Below are positions 24,555-33,801 of a DNA stretch of 64,000 bases, one piece after another. Made by a program: the position numbers and the translations under genes. The notes beneath the pieces were generated by a model. The model was not told the origin of the DNA. It saw only the letters and a list, made by a program, of their open reading frames with translations, and made no database searches. Position 1 is the first letter of the stretch. Each line of letters opens with the position of its first letter. This DNA is from Kitasatospora cineracea (GTDB lineage Bacteria; Actinomycetota; Actinomycetes; Streptomycetales; Streptomycetaceae). Where the stretch lies: NCBI RefSeq assembly GCF_003751605.1, contig NZ_RJVJ01000002.1:1116001-1180000 (forward strand), read 5' to 3'.

Positions 24555-25774
24555 CCGCCACCCGCTTCACCGAGCGCCACCTGCTGGACCCCCAGGTCAA
24601 CGCCGACCCGTACCCCTACCTCAACGCGCTGCGCGAGCACCGGCCCGTCCACTGGAGCAGCATCCACCGTGCCTGGCTGGTCACCGGCTACGCGCAGATG
24701 GCCGAGGCCTTGGGCCACCCGTCGCTGTCCGCCGACCGGGTCCGACCGCTGATGGAGGCCATCCCGGACAGCGTCCTGGACGACGAGGCCCGGCGCGCGG
24801 TCGGTCTGCTGTCGCACTGGATGGTCTTCAACGACCCGCCGCAGCACCGCAGGCTGCGCGGGGTGTTCCAGGACCAGTTCTCCGCCCGCGCCGTCAACCG
24901 CTACGCGGGGCTGATCGAGAAGGTCACCACCTCGCTGCTGACCCGCCGCGCCGCGCCCGGCAGCAGCGGGGACGCCGTCGCCGATGTGGCCAAGACCCTG
25001 CCCAGCCTGGTCTTCGCCCGCTGGCTCGGTGTTCCGCACGCGCACGCTCCTTCGTTCTGGTACTGGAACGCCCGCGTGGGCGACCTGGTGCTGGGCGCCG
25101 CCCAGGAGGAACGGGAGTACCGCACCTCGCTGCAGTCACTGGTCAAGCTCCACGACTACCTGGCCGACCTGGTGCGCCTGCGCCGTGAGCAGCCCCAGGA
25201 CGACCTGATCAGCGCGGTGCTGGCCGGGGGCGCCATCGGCGACACGGTCAGCGAGGAGGAGTTCATCGGCATGCTGACCCATCTGGCCTTCGCCGGCGGG
25301 GAGACCACCAGCAACCTCATCGCCAACGGACTGCGCGCCCTGCTGATGCACCCGCAACAGCTGGCAGCGGCACGGGAGAACCCCAAGCTCCTGTCCGGAG
25401 CCGTCGAGGAGGCCCTGCGCTTCGACGGCCCCTCCAAGATGTCGGTGCGCATCGCCGCCGAGGACCTGCGGCTCGACGGCCAGGACATCCGCGCCGGTGA
25501 CCGGATCTTCCTGGTGACCGCCGCCGCCAACCGCGACCCGCGGCAGTTCGACGACCCGGACACCTTCGACGTCCACCGCGGCCGCACCTCGCACCTCGGC
25601 TTCGGGTACGGCATCCACTTCTGCATCGGCGCGCCGCTGGCCCGACTCGTGGCAGGAAGTGCGCTCGGGGTCCTGGTACGGGAGCACCCGAACCTGCGGC
25701 TCCTCCCGTCCCGCCACGAGTGGCAGCTCTCGCTGCTCAACCGCAGTCTCAAGGACCTCCCCGTCAGCTACTGA
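24548..25774 (+). CDS. Cytochrome P450
   Basis: 408 residues from GTG 24548, which overlaps the NRPS stop and has a strong GGAGGACGTCC upstream. The frame is also open to an ATG at 24269, but that would lie deep inside the thioesterase. I-helix motif AFAGGETT is near residue 247, ExxR (EEALRF) near 286, and the haem-binding FGYGIHFCIG has its cysteine near 358. The size and motifs fit a soluble actinobacterial P450. Translational overlap with the last NRPS suggests a tailoring hydroxylase or cross-linker of the peptide or of a carrier-bound residue; the substrate cannot be told from sequence. Confidence 0.95.
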
Positions 25775-25842
25775 CGTCCTCCGCGCTCCTCCTCCGCACT
25801 CCGCCCCAGACGAAGACGAAGACGAAGGTGACGAACCAGCGC

Positions 25843-27105
25843 ATGACTGAGACCATCACCCCGCCCGTGCCCCCGGCCGAACGACCCTCCCTGCGCGCGC
25901 CCCTGCGCACGCCCTCCTTCCGCAACCTGTGGGCCGCCCAGTCCTTCTCGCTCCTGGGAGACGGGTTCAGCACCGTCGCCTTCGCCTGGATCACCCTCAC
26001 GCTCACCCACTCCAGCCTGGCTCTCGGCGTGGTCCTCGCCTGCCAGGCCGTGCCGCGCGCCCTGCTCACCCTGCTCGGCGGGGCGCTCAGCGACAGGGTG
26101 TCGGCCCGTCACCTGATGATGTTCTCCAGCCTCCTGCGCTGCGCGCTGATGGCGGGAGTGGCGGCAGCCGGATTCACGCACCTGCTCAACCTGTGGATGC
26201 TGTTCGCGGCAGCGGCGCTCTTCGGCGCGGTCGACGCGTTCTTCCAGCCCGCACGCAGCTCCGTCCTGCCCTCGGTCGTCGAGCCCGAGCAGTTGGAGCC
26301 GGCGAACGCCCTTCTCAGCGTGGGCAGCCGGGTCGCCTCGGTGCTCGGCCCGGCCGTCGGCGGCATCGTGGTGGCCGCCACCGACCCCAGTGCCGCCTTC
26401 GCCGTCGACAGTTGCTGCTTCGCCCTGGTCGCCCTGTTCGCCGGCCGGGCCACCCGCCGCATCACCGCCCCGGCAGCCGGGACCGGCGCCGACACGGCCA
26501 AGGAGTCCCTCGGCAGCCGGATCCGGGCCGGCCTGGTCTACGTCTTCTCGGACCCGCGGATCCGCGCCATGGTCGCCATCGACACCGCCGTGACCTTCTG
26601 CTATGCGGGCCCGTTCACCGTGGGCTTCGCCAGTCTGGCCAAGTTCCGGTTCCACGGCGGAGCGACCTCCCTCGGCCTGCTCGACGGCGCACTGGCCGCA
26701 GGAGCCATCGTCGGCGCCCTCCTGGGCGGCGCAACCCGTCGCCACCTGCGCGTGGGCCTGCTCATCTCCGCTCTCACCGGCTGGTTGGGCACCGGGATGC
26801 TCGCCCTGGGGATGCTCGGCAATCTGGCCGAAGCCGTCGGTGTGGTGCTGCTCATGGGTCTGGGCATCGGCTTCCAGGGTGTGTTCGGAGTGAGCTGGAT
26901 CCAGCGCAACATCCGCGGTGAGATCCTCGGTCGCGTCATATCCGTCGACATGGTCGCGGGCTACATCGCCGCCCCCGTCTCCCTGGTGCTGTGCGGCGCA
27001 CTGGCCAAGTCCCACCCGGAGGCCATGTTCACCGCCACAGCCGCCATCCTGATCGTCACCGGAGCCGCCACCCTCTGCTCCAAGCCCGTCGTCACGATGG
27101 CCTGA
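25843..27105 (+). CDS. MFS transporter, EntS-like exporter
   Basis: 420 residues with about 12 hydrophobic segments. The N-terminus (SFRNLWAAQSFSLLGDGF) and the loop GALSDRVSARHLMM (MFS motif A position) are typical of the MFS_3/EntS group that exports siderophores and peptides. The ATG 25843 start has AAGGTGA upstream. It is the last gene of the operon, 68 bases after the P450 and followed by a terminator, so it probably exports the NRPS product or confers self-resistance. Confidence 0.9.
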   Translation: MTETITPPVPPAERPSLRAPLRTPSFRNLWAAQSFSLLGDGFSTVAFAWITLTLTHSSLALGVVLACQAVPRALLTLLGGALSDRVSARHLMMFSSLLRCALMAGVAAAGFTHLLNLWMLFAAAALFGAVDAFFQPARSSVLPSVVEPEQLEPANALLSVGSRVASVLGPAVGGIVVAATDPSAAFAVDSCCFALVALFAGRATRRITAPAAGTGADTAKESLGSRIRAGLVYVFSDPRIRAMVAIDTAVTFCYAGPFTVGFASLAKFRFHGGATSLGLLDGALAAGAIVGALLGGATRRHLRVGLLISALTGWLGTGMLALGMLGNLAEAVGVVLLMGLGIGFQGVFGVSWIQRNIRGEILGRVISVDMVAGYIAAPVSLVLCGALAKSHPEAMFTATAAILIVTGAATLCSKPVVTMA

Positions 27106-27120
27106 GCCCCTGGCACGACG

Positions 27121-27159
27121 GGGGGGAACCTGCCCAGGATTCCTGGACAGGTTCCCCCC
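27121..27159 (+). terminator. Strong hairpin terminator after NRPS operon
   Basis: GGGGGGAACCTG pairs perfectly with CAGGTTCCCCCC, enclosing a second short stem (CCAGGA / TCCTGG). It lies 15 bases after the MFS stop and closes the operon. Confidence 0.85.
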
Positions 27160-27402
27160 TTCCGCACGCGATCGGAGCTCAGTGGCAGGACCGCAGCCGC
27201 CCCGTGCCCTGGGTGGCGAACCCGGACTCCCCGCGGTGGTCGGCGAGGGACCGGAGGAACAGTCCCTGGCCCGGTAGCTCCATTCGGCACTTCGCGAGGA
27301 CCAACTCCTGTTGACAGAAGCCGACTTCTCCAGCTTCGAGGACCGGCGTGAGGGTGGACCTGCCGCTGATCCAGAACCTCGGGGGCGGCTCCCACCTGCC
27401 CC

Positions 27403-27456
27403 CGAGGGGACCTCATCCGTCAGGAGATCGACGGCTACCTGATCAACTCAAGCTGA
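27403..27456 (+). pseudogene. Possible IS4-type transposase C-terminal scrap
   Basis: A short frame ending RGDLIRQEIDGYLINSS-stop resembles the ...LIRQE..GYLL... tail of IS4-family transposases. Nothing else of the gene can be read upstream. Weak evidence. Confidence 0.25.
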
Positions 27457-27533
27457 GCGGCGTTGCCCCTCGCCCCCCAGAGTCAGCCGGCAGGCGCGCA
27501 GCTCACGCCCCCGGCGTTGCCTGCGCTACGGGC

Positions 27534-27641
27534 ATGAGCACCAAGGCCGCGCCGTTCGACGAGCTCGACCGCAAGATCGTGGCAGCGATGACCGTGACCG
27601 GCGGGGCCGACGCACTGCTGCATGTCCGGGCCACAGACGTT
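27534..27641 (+). pseudogene. Lrp/AsnC regulator remnant, internally deleted
   Basis: ATG 27534 opens with the N-terminus of an Lrp/AsnC regulator (PFDELDRKIVAAM, the start of the HTH). It then passes without frame change to the distal ligand-binding block (TVTGGADALLHVRATDV). In intact proteins about 90 residues separate these. The frame stays open to 27818 but shows no further homology. It has the same kind of lesion as the ddaH stub at 841-1050, and the two stubs point away from each other with the NRPS cluster between. Not functional. Confidence 0.7.
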
Positions 27642-27937
27642 GTCAGTGCCAGAATCCTCGTCCATGCCGTTCAGCGCCCGTGCGGGCGTTGCCGTGGGTC
27701 CCTGCCGGTCGGCAGTGACGATGGGGCCCCGCTCGGTGATTGCCGCACTTTCAAGGGACGGCAGCAGGTCACCCATTCAGTAGGGCCTGACTCCCCGACC
27801 GCGAAGCAGAACGCTTGACCGTCCGGCCACAACTCCGGCCTGGCTACGACGAATTGTCCAGCGCCACCTGCCGTCAGGCGACGTTCCAGACCGGTCGGAG
27901 TACGACCACCATGCGACCACCACCCCGCGGCACGCAC

Positions 27938-27972
27938 AAAAAAGGCGCTTCCATCATTCCGATGGAAGCGCC
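27938..27972 (-). terminator. Intrinsic terminator of a tRNA-Pro (leftward)
   Basis: A perfect 12-bp stem (GGCGCTTCCATC / GATGGAAGCGCC, 5-base loop) is flanked by six A on the left. On the minus strand this is a hairpin followed by U6, just after the 3' end of the tRNA fragment at 27994. Confidence 0.8.
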
Positions 27973-27993
27973 TCCGACCTGCGAAAACTCGCG

Positions 27994-28036
27994 GTCGGGA
28001 CGACAGGATTTGAACCTGCGACCCCTTGACCCCCAG
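27994..28036 (-). repeat. att site 1: 3' half of tRNA-Pro(GGG)
   Basis: Read on the minus strand this is the tRNA from the anticodon loop (CTGGGGG) through the variable region, T arm (GCAGG-TTCAAAT-CCTGT) and acceptor strand CGTCCCG-A. The 5' half of the tRNA is absent. The same 43 bases occur at 37478-37520 in the same orientation. pSAM2-type actinomycete integrative elements use the 3' end of a tRNA-Pro as attB, so these are read as att cores. Confidence 0.85.
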
Positions 28037-28470
28037 CTGGCCGGTAGTTCGCTCCAGTCGTTCAGGACTCCCTGGAGGAGGTTGTCGAGCTGGGCTTTGC
28101 CTTCGTTGAGCAGGAGGTCGCGCAGGCATGCGCAGTCGCCCATCGTGCCGCCGTCGGTGAAGCAGATGAAGATGCCGGCCGCCTGGAGGCCGCAGGCGGC
28201 GAGGGCGATCTCGTGGCCGAACGGGAGCGGTACGCGGCTGGCGAGTTCCCGGGCGAAGACCTACTCGATGCGGGGGCGGCCCAGCGCGGCCAGCAGGGCG
28301 CCGACGAGGCTGCCGACCACGCCGTACAGGGACTTCTTGCCGTCCAGCAGGGCGCGGGCGAAGGCGGCGAGCGCGTCGCAGCCCTTGCCGCGGTGCCGCT
28401 CGACGAGGGCGTTCCAGGTCTCCGGGTCCACGTACCGGACGGCTTGCGCGGCGATGACGCCACCACCGTC
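28037..28470 (-). pseudogene. Unknown conserved gene, interrupted by TAG, cut by att site 1
   Basis: Reading leftward from about 28440: RYVDPETWNALVERHRGKG, ...GSLVGALLAALGRPRIE, stop TAG (28261-28263), then VFARELASRVPLPFGHEIAL ... CACLRDLLLNEGKAQLDN ... DWSELP, which runs straight into the tRNA core. A second damaged copy at 42080-42337 reads RPWIEQVFAQELTSRV at the same place, with CAG where this copy has TAG, so the stop is a C-to-T mutation. The 5' end is replaced by IS3 material near 28470. I do not recognise the family. Confidence 0.65.
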
Positions 28471-28477
28471 CCCGGGG

Positions 28478-28573
28478 CGACGTACAAGGACATCGCCGCT
28501 GGCCTGGGCATCAACAGGGCGCCCCTGCGCGAGTGGGTGCTGCGGGACCGCGACCGCCGCGGCATCGCGCCCA
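28478..28573 (+). pseudogene. IS3-family OrfA fragment
   Basis: ATYKDIAAGLGINRAPLREW followed by VLRDRDRRGI is the HTH of an IS3-type OrfA. Only this piece of about 32 residues is recognisable. It differs from the OrfA of the IS at 39276, so it is a separate, older insertion scar. Confidence 0.55.
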
Positions 28574-28705
28574 CCGAGGCCCGGCGCCCTCCAGCCCCTC
28601 CACCTGAACGGCGGTCGTGGCCGGCACCGCGCTCGTCTCGGATACCGTGGCCCTTCACGGGGTGCCATAACGGATGTGGCAGCCCCCTACGGAGGTAACC
28701 AGCGT

Positions 28706-29098
28706 ATGAGTTCCAAGCGCAGCCAGAATCCAGCCCTGCCCGTCCTCGACGACGCGTACCGGCTCGCGTCGGTCAAGGACACCGAAGAGTCCACCCGCGA
28801 CTTGGCCGCACGGCTGGCCACCACCGAGCTGCGCCGCGCCTCCCACCCCGGCCGGGTCACCTGGGACGCCGTCGATCAGGCCGATCCCGTACCGGCCCCG
28901 CCGACCGTGGTCGACGCTGACGGGGACCTGTGGCTGCGCGACCGGGGCACCGGCACCTGGACCATGCCCGAATTCGACCCGAAGACGTTCCCGGCCCGCT
29001 GCGGCGAAGTCCTGACGTGGAACGAGCTCGCTCGTGAGTACGGGCCGCTGACCGCACTGGCCAACGACTGCCACATCGGCGGCGGCCGCCGCCGCTGA
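28706..29098 (+). CDS. Hypothetical protein
   Basis: 130 residues; ATG 28706 has a near-perfect Shine-Dalgarno (GGAGGTAACC). The protein is charged and soluble, without signal peptide or membrane segment. It contains a DADGDLWLRDRGTGTW stretch, reminiscent of short phage or mobile-element proteins that print a value and a display string, but I recognise no domain. It is followed by a perfect hairpin at 29261. It lies inside the stretch bounded by the two att cores and is one of the few intact genes there. Confidence 0.65.
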   Translation: MSSKRSQNPALPVLDDAYRLASVKDTEESTRDLAARLATTELRRASHPGRVTWDAVDQADPVPAPPTVVDADGDLWLRDRGTGTWTMPEFDPKTFPARCGEVLTWNELAREYGPLTALANDCHIGGGRRR

Positions 29099-29260
29099 CC
29101 GCTCCGCCCTCCGGGTTGACCGCACCCGGAAGGACACCGATGCGGACCTGACAGCGGACCCTCCTCCCGACCGGGATCCGAGGTGCCGCGCGAGCCGGCG
29201 GCCGAACCAACGACCGCCGCAGGACCCATGACCGGTGGCGCCCCGAGAGCAGACCCACGG

Positions 29261-29306
29261 CAGCGGCTCCACCGGGGAGCACACCTGCTCCCCGGTGGAG
29301 CCGCTG
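29261..29306 (+). terminator. Perfect 21-bp hairpin
   Basis: Arms 29261-29281 and 29286-29306 are exact reverse complements around a CACC loop. Probably the terminator of the gene at 28706; no U tract, as is usual in streptomycetes. Confidence 0.8.
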
Positions 29307-30177
29307 ACCAGCCGCCGGCAGTTGTTTCCCCGGCGCGGGCTGCCGACCCTGTACCGGGGCTCTGGTCGCCCTTCTGCCCCGGGCCGGTGAGTTTCGCGGG
29401 CGAAGCCCGGTGAGTTCGCCCGGCTCGGCACGGCCTGTCCCGCCTCTTCGCCGGTTTCTCACCCATCACCCCGGGAGGCGACCGTTTCACCGCGGAGCAG
29501 GCGCGAACCTGCCACGGGCGCGGAAGCCCGGGCGTGCGCTCCTCTGCGGCGAGCAGGCCGATGGCACGGCCGTCGTGGTCGATGACCGGCCGTGCGTCGA
29601 TGCCGCGCGAGCGCATCGCGGCGGCCGCGGGGGCTACGGGCATGGAGGCGGTGGCGGTCGATGCCGACCGCGCCGAGTCAGGGAAGTTCGTCACCGGGTC
29701 CGACCCGTCGACCTTTCCGGTCAGAGTACTGGCTTGACCCTGTCGGGCGTCTCGGTCGCTGCGCGTCGGTCGACGATCCGTCAAGGATGTGGGCGCGGAA
29801 GGCCCTGCTGGTCGAGGTGCTCCGGGGAGGCAGTCGGTCGCAGTGGAGGTGCACTTCGCCGGGAAACTGCCGGCTGAGGTGTTCGACGTTGACAGCAGTG
29901 GTGGTCAGCACGTGCTGCAGGCGAGCCTCGTCCTGCCCGTGGTGGCGGCATGCGGGTCGGCGTCGCCACCCACCGGCGGTCATCCCCTCCCCGCCCCGCG
30001 CACACCGCTGCCCCTTGCGCCGGAACCGCCTCCCCGGGAACGCGGGCGGGGTGCTCGTCGGACGGGTGGACCGGCAGCTCGGTCCCTCACCGACGCACCC
30101 GGTACGGCGCGCTCCCGCCCACCGGTTCTGCCCCGTCCGCCCGGGGGGAAGGGGCGGGGCCGTGGCGGACGGCGGCC
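29307..30177. other. No intact gene; decayed DNA
   Basis: About 870 bases where all open frames have inconsistent codon bias. The only recognisable piece is the CBS-like scrap at 29525-29643. Confidence 0.4.
29525..29643 (-). pseudogene. CBS-domain fragment
   Basis: Read leftward from 29643: a frame with AAAAMRSRGIDARPVIDHDG then RAIGLLAAEE matches the second half of a CBS motif. No start, partner CBS or downstream homology is visible. It may be a relic of a paralogue of the CBS-pair gene at 30844. Confidence 0.4.
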
Positions 30178-30297
30178 CGGAGTAGGCTGGTCGGCACCGA
30201 GGGCATTCCGTGGACCGGCGCCGAACACCGGCCCCGTCTCCGGCGAACGACTGATCCCGGACCCGGCGCGGCCGGGCCCGAAGACGGGTCCTCCGCC
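30178..30297 (+). promoter_or_regulatory. Conserved leader upstream of DUF5994 copy 1
   Basis: Shares AGTAGGCTGG, a CCGAnGGCAnTnCG block and GTCTCCGGCGAACG, in the same order and at almost the same spacing, with the leader of DUF5994 copy 3 (35739-35866, opposite strand). Conservation upstream of both paralogues suggests a common promoter or 5' UTR. Confidence 0.5.
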
Positions 30298-31269
30298 ATG
30301 AATGCGATCCCCGATCGCACCGCCCCCGGGCGCCCCCTGCGGCTCCTGCTCGCCCCCGAGCGGCGGAAGCCGGGTCGGCTGGACGGCGCCTGGTGGCCCA
30401 GGTCGAACGATCTACTGCGCGAACTCCCTTTACTGGCATCCGAGTTGGATGCGCGGTGGGGTCGGGTCACCCGGATCACCGTGCACCCCGCGCAGTGGCC
30501 GGTGATCCCCCGGCGGGTCCCGGTCGCGGGCCACGTCGTTCACGCGGGCTGGTACGCGGCCGAGCAGGACAAGCACACGGTCATGCTCTGCTCGTACGGT
30601 CGGCGGATGTACCTGATGGTCGTTCCCCCGCAGACGGACGCGGCCGAGGCGGGCGTTTTCATGGCGGAGGCGTCCGATCCGCGGAACACCGGCACCGCGA
30701 GCGAGTTGCTCGCGCGGGGCCGGCCGACCGGCGGTCTCGGCACGGGGACGTGCCGCGTACTGGCCGCCGGCCCGGTAGGCGCGGCGACCTGCCCGGGGTG
30801 CTGCTCCGGCGTGGGCACGGGGCGGTCGACCGGGGTGCAGGGCTCACCCGTCCGTCCGGCCGTCCGGCGCGGCGAGCAGGAACGCGGCCCGGTCCGCCGT
30901 GAGGACGCCGAGGGGGTAGCCGTCCTCGTCGACCACGGGCCAGACGGTCAGGCGCCTGACCCGCATGGCGACGGCGGCGAGGGGGAGTCCCAGGGTCGGC
31001 CAGGCGAACGGGCCGCGCTGGTGGGCAGTAGCGCCGACCGTGGTCCGACCGCTGTGCTCGGTGTGCCGGGTACGGGCCGGGGCGGAGTGCAGCCCGGCCC
31101 GGGTGACGACGCCCTCACAACGGCCGTCGTGGTCCCGGACCAGCAGGTAGTCGACGCTGCAGCCCTGCAGGACGTCGTTCGCCCGGTCGACGGTGCTCTC
31201 GTCGGCGATCTGGTGCGCCCACGGCTCCATCGCGTCGGCGACGGTGAGTCCGCGGCGGTGCCGCAGTAG
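30298..31269 (+). CDS. DUF5994 family protein, copy 1, stop lost
   Basis: ATG 30298 begins a DUF5994-type protein: GRLDGAWWPRSNDLLRELP, RWGRVTRITVHPAQWPVIPR, HAGWYAAEQDKHTVMLCSY and a final GTASELL are almost the same as in the intact copy at 35274-35738. That copy stops about 9 residues after TASELL (154 residues in all). Here the frame runs on for about 170 residues of unrelated sequence, antisense to the CBS gene at 30844, and ends at 31269. The conserved part ends near 30720-30760, so the true stop was probably lost by a frameshift. Function unknown; family members are small actinobacterial proteins. Confidence 0.6.
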   Translation: MNAIPDRTAPGRPLRLLLAPERRKPGRLDGAWWPRSNDLLRELPLLASELDARWGRVTRITVHPAQWPVIPRRVPVAGHVVHAGWYAAEQDKHTVMLCSYGRRMYLMVVPPQTDAAEAGVFMAEASDPRNTGTASELLARGRPTGGLGTGTCRVLAAGPVGAATCPGCCSGVGTGRSTGVQGSPVRPAVRRGEQERGPVRREDAEGVAVLVDHGPDGQAPDPHGDGGEGESQGRPGERAALVGSSADRGPTAVLGVPGTGRGGVQPGPGDDALTTAVVVPDQQVVDAAALQDVVRPVDGALVGDLVRPRLHRVGDGESAAVPQ

Positions 31270-31296
31270 GAGGTCGGGGTGTTCGGTGGCGGTCAC
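30844..31296 (-). CDS. CBS-domain pair protein
   Basis: About 150 residues. It contains two CBS-type units: residues about 15-65 (VADAMEPWAHQIADESTV ... DYLLVRDHDGRCEGVVTR) and about 95-140 (PLAAVAMRVRRLTVWPVVDE then DGYPLGVLTADR). Stand-alone CBS pairs bind adenine nucleotides and act as energy sensors. The start is taken at GTG 31296 (VTATEHPDLLL), with AGGAAG upstream; GTG 31305 is possible. The frame continues much further upstream without homology. It sits among DUF5994 and SpoIIE-phosphatase genes, a grouping seen in streptomycete stress-response regions. Confidence 0.7.
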   Translation of the reverse strand: MTATEHPDLLLRHRRGLTVADAMEPWAHQIADESTVDRANDVLQGCSVDYLLVRDHDGRCEGVVTRAGLHSAPARTRHTEHSGRTTVGATAHQRGPFAWPTLGLPLAAVAMRVRRLTVWPVVDEDGYPLGVLTADRAAFLLAAPDGRTDG

Positions 31297-31594
31297 GGGG
31301 CTCACCGCTTCCTGTCCGCCGGCCCGCGCGCGTGCGGCTGCCGGGCTTTCGTTCACCCAGAACGAGGCCGGAACGGGTACCGGGATGCGGGATGCCCTGG
31401 ACGCTTTCGAGGCTACTCCCGTCCCTACCCGTCCGGAGCGGGACCGGAGGGCCGAGGTCGGCACCCCGGCCCGGAGACGGTGCGGAGCACCGTTGGGACC
31501 ACGGTCGAGGACATCCCGCACACCGGCATCCGCGTCGACGTCGCCCTGGGCCGTGAGCGGTCCCCACCGGGGACCTGGCGGGTGGCCGGCCGTG

Positions 31595-32041
31595 ATGCCG
31601 ATCCCCCTCCCCGTTCCTTCCTCCCCCGGCCCGTGGTCGGTGCCCGGTGCTCCGCTGCTGCCGCGCCTGACACTGGAGCCGACCATGTCCCGGGAGTGCG
31701 TCTTCGACGGCGCCTGATGGCCCGGCACCACCCACGTCCTCGCCGAACTCCCGGACTTGGTCGTCGCGTTGGACGCCCACCTGGGCCGGATCGTCCGGGT
31801 GGGCCTGGACACCCGGGCCTGGGACGGCGTGCCGCGCTCCGTCGTGGTCGGCGGCGCGGCGGTCAAGATCAACTGGTTCGACGGCAGCGACGCCACGATC
31901 AGCGTGACCCGGGGCTTCCAGGACCACTTCCTGCTCCTGGTGGTGCCCCCGGGCACCCCGCCCGCGACCGCCGCGGCCGCGATGGCCGGGGCTTCCGCGA
32001 CGGGCAGCCACGCACCGGCGGCCGAACTCCTGCTCGGCTGA
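31595..32041 (+). pseudogene. DUF5994 family protein, copy 2, with in-frame TGA
   Basis: Starts at ATG 31595 (GTG 31592 possible). LLPRLTLEPTMSRECVFDGA is followed by TGA (31715-31717) and then, in the same frame, WPGTTHVLAELPDLVVALDA ... HLGRIVRVGLDTRAWDGVPR to the stop at 32041. The intact copies read DGAWWP at this point, so TGA replaces the first of two Trp codons (TGG to TGA). The rest of the frame is clean to a normal C-terminus, so the lesion looks recent. The downstream part could be made only by reinitiation or readthrough. Confidence 0.75.
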
Positions 32042-32075
32042 AGCGGACCGGCGCCGGACGACCGGTTCGGGCCAT

Positions 32076-33290
32076 TCAGCGCCACTCGATCAGGAACAGC
32101 GTGGCGTCGTCGCTGGTGCGCCCGCACCGGCGGGCCTTCAGCGCGTGCGAGAGGGCGCGCACCGTGGCCCGCACACCGGAGCCGCCGCCCTCGATGCGGT
32201 CGACCCAGTCGATCAGCTGCTCCTCGCCGAACTGCTCACCGCTCGCCCCCCGTTCCTCGACCAGGCCGTCGGTGAAGCACAGCACCCGGTCCCCGTGCCG
32301 GAGGCTCCGCTCGCTGACCACCGGCTGCCCCCCGCCGAACCCGACCGGCAGGGTGGTGGCGCTCTCCAACTGTCCGACGACCGCGCCGCCCCGGATCAGC
32401 AGCGGTTTCGGATGACCCGCGTTGACCCACTGGAGGTGGCCGGTGGCGGTGTCCAGCCGCATCATCTGCGCGGTGACGAAGTGGTCGGGGCCGAACTGCT
32501 CGGCGACGGCCCGGTCCATGAAGGCGTAGCTCTCGGCGAGTCCGACGCCTGCACGGCGGGCGTGCCGGTAGGCGCCGACGGCGACCGTCGCCATGGTGGC
32601 CGCGTCCAGGCCGTGGCCCATCGCGTCCAGGGTGGCGACGTGCAGCACGTCGTCGTTGAGCGCGTAGTCGAAGCTGTCGCCGGCCACCTGGTAGGCGGGC
32701 TCCAGGATGCCCGCCACCGCGACCCGGGGCGCGGACATCGACAGCGGCGGCAGCAGCGACCACTGGATCTCGGCGGCCACGCTCATCGGCTCCAGCCGCC
32801 GAGCCCGGAGGAGCAGGTCGGTGTAGCCGTTCGTGGTGATCAGCAGGTCCGCCACCAGGGCCGCCAGCCGCCGCAGCACCGACCGGTCGCCGTCGCCGAC
32901 GGCGTCCATGGTGAGGGCCAGCACCCCCGCCTCGTTCCCGCCGTCCAGCAGCGGCAGGTGCACCCGCACCCCGTCGTCCTGCGGCACCTCCACCGCGGCG
33001 CCCCGCAGGAACGCCTCACCCGCCGCGGAGCCCGGGATCGGTACGGGCGGACCCCCGGCCAGGCCCCCGCCGGGCAGCGGGACCAGCACCGACTGACCGT
33101 AGTCCTGCAGCAGCAGCACCGGCTCCCGGCCGCCCAGCCCGGCCACCGCCTCCACCACCAACGGGGCGACCAGCGGCAGCGCGGACTCCCGCGCCCGGTC
33201 GAGCAGGACGTCCAACGGGCGGCTCCCGGGGCACGCGGCCCGTCCCGCCGCCTCCGCAGGCCGCCGCTCCCCGTCGTCGCTCACCGCCAT
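32076..33290 (-). CDS. SpoIIE-type PP2C phosphatase (RsbU-like)
   Basis: 404 residues. Residues about 20-165 form a GAF-like sensory region (LLLQDYGQSVLVPLPGG; VHLPLLDGGNEAGVLALTMD). Residues about 175-400 are a SpoIIE/PP2C phosphatase: IQWSLLPP, YQVAGDSFDYALNDD (metal-binding Asp), LDAMGHGLDAATMATVAVGA, FTDGLVEERG and a final SDDATLFLIEW. Such phosphatases dephosphorylate anti-anti-sigma factors and switch on SigB-type stress responses. ATG 33290 has GGGAGG upstream. The family and catalytic motifs are seen; the pathway is inferred. Confidence 0.92.
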   Translation of the reverse strand: MAVSDDGERRPAEAAGRAACPGSRPLDVLLDRARESALPLVAPLVVEAVAGLGGREPVLLLQDYGQSVLVPLPGGGLAGGPPVPIPGSAAGEAFLRGAAVEVPQDDGVRVHLPLLDGGNEAGVLALTMDAVGDGDRSVLRRLAALVADLLITTNGYTDLLLRARRLEPMSVAAEIQWSLLPPLSMSAPRVAVAGILEPAYQVAGDSFDYALNDDVLHVATLDAMGHGLDAATMATVAVGAYRHARRAGVGLAESYAFMDRAVAEQFGPDHFVTAQMMRLDTATGHLQWVNAGHPKPLLIRGGAVVGQLESATTLPVGFGGGQPVVSERSLRHGDRVLCFTDGLVEERGASGEQFGEEQLIDWVDRIEGGGSGVRATVRALSHALKARRCGRTSDDATLFLIEWR

Positions 33291-33801
33291 GGCCGCCTCC
33301 CGGACCGCCCCGGCCCGACGGGCCGGTCCTTCCCATTACGCCCGAGATCGCCCCGGGCCGCGTCCGGGCGCGGCCCGGGCACGACCGGCGGGCACCCCGT
33401 CAAGGGCCCGTGGCACCGGGTTCCCGCGCGGCGGGGAGGTCGGGCGGGTGCGTGGCGGGGCCGGACCGCGGTCGCCGACCGTGCCGCGGACGGCACCCGG
33501 GCGTTCGCGTGCGAGGTGGCGCGCTCCTCCACCAGGGCCCCGCAGGCGCCGGGCGGCACATCGGGCGGCACACCGGCCGTCGGACGCGAAGCCGTCACCA
33601 GCAGGCATGTCCACCGAAGACTCGGGCAGGGCGACCGGGGGGCGCCTCACCACCGACCGGTACCGGCCTACGCGTCCGGTACCGGTCCGGCCCCGGCGTT
33701 GGCTGTCTGCTCAACCGGTTCCGGCACCCCCTCACGCCTGTCCGCCTCACGGCCCGGCAAACGGACCCGCGAACGCACAACCGCACCGGAGCGTCCAGTC
33801 C
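33291..33801. other. No gene recognised
   Basis: About 510 bases between the phosphatase start and the end of the membrane-protein frame. Open frames exist in every phase because of GC content, but none has family-like sequence. It should contain the promoter of the phosphatase gene. Confidence 0.35.

Noticed and set aside
25811-25830. Repeated GACGAAGAC motif before the MFS gene and again before pglY (59440)
   Set aside because: Short low-complexity similarity with no conserved spacing; probably chance.
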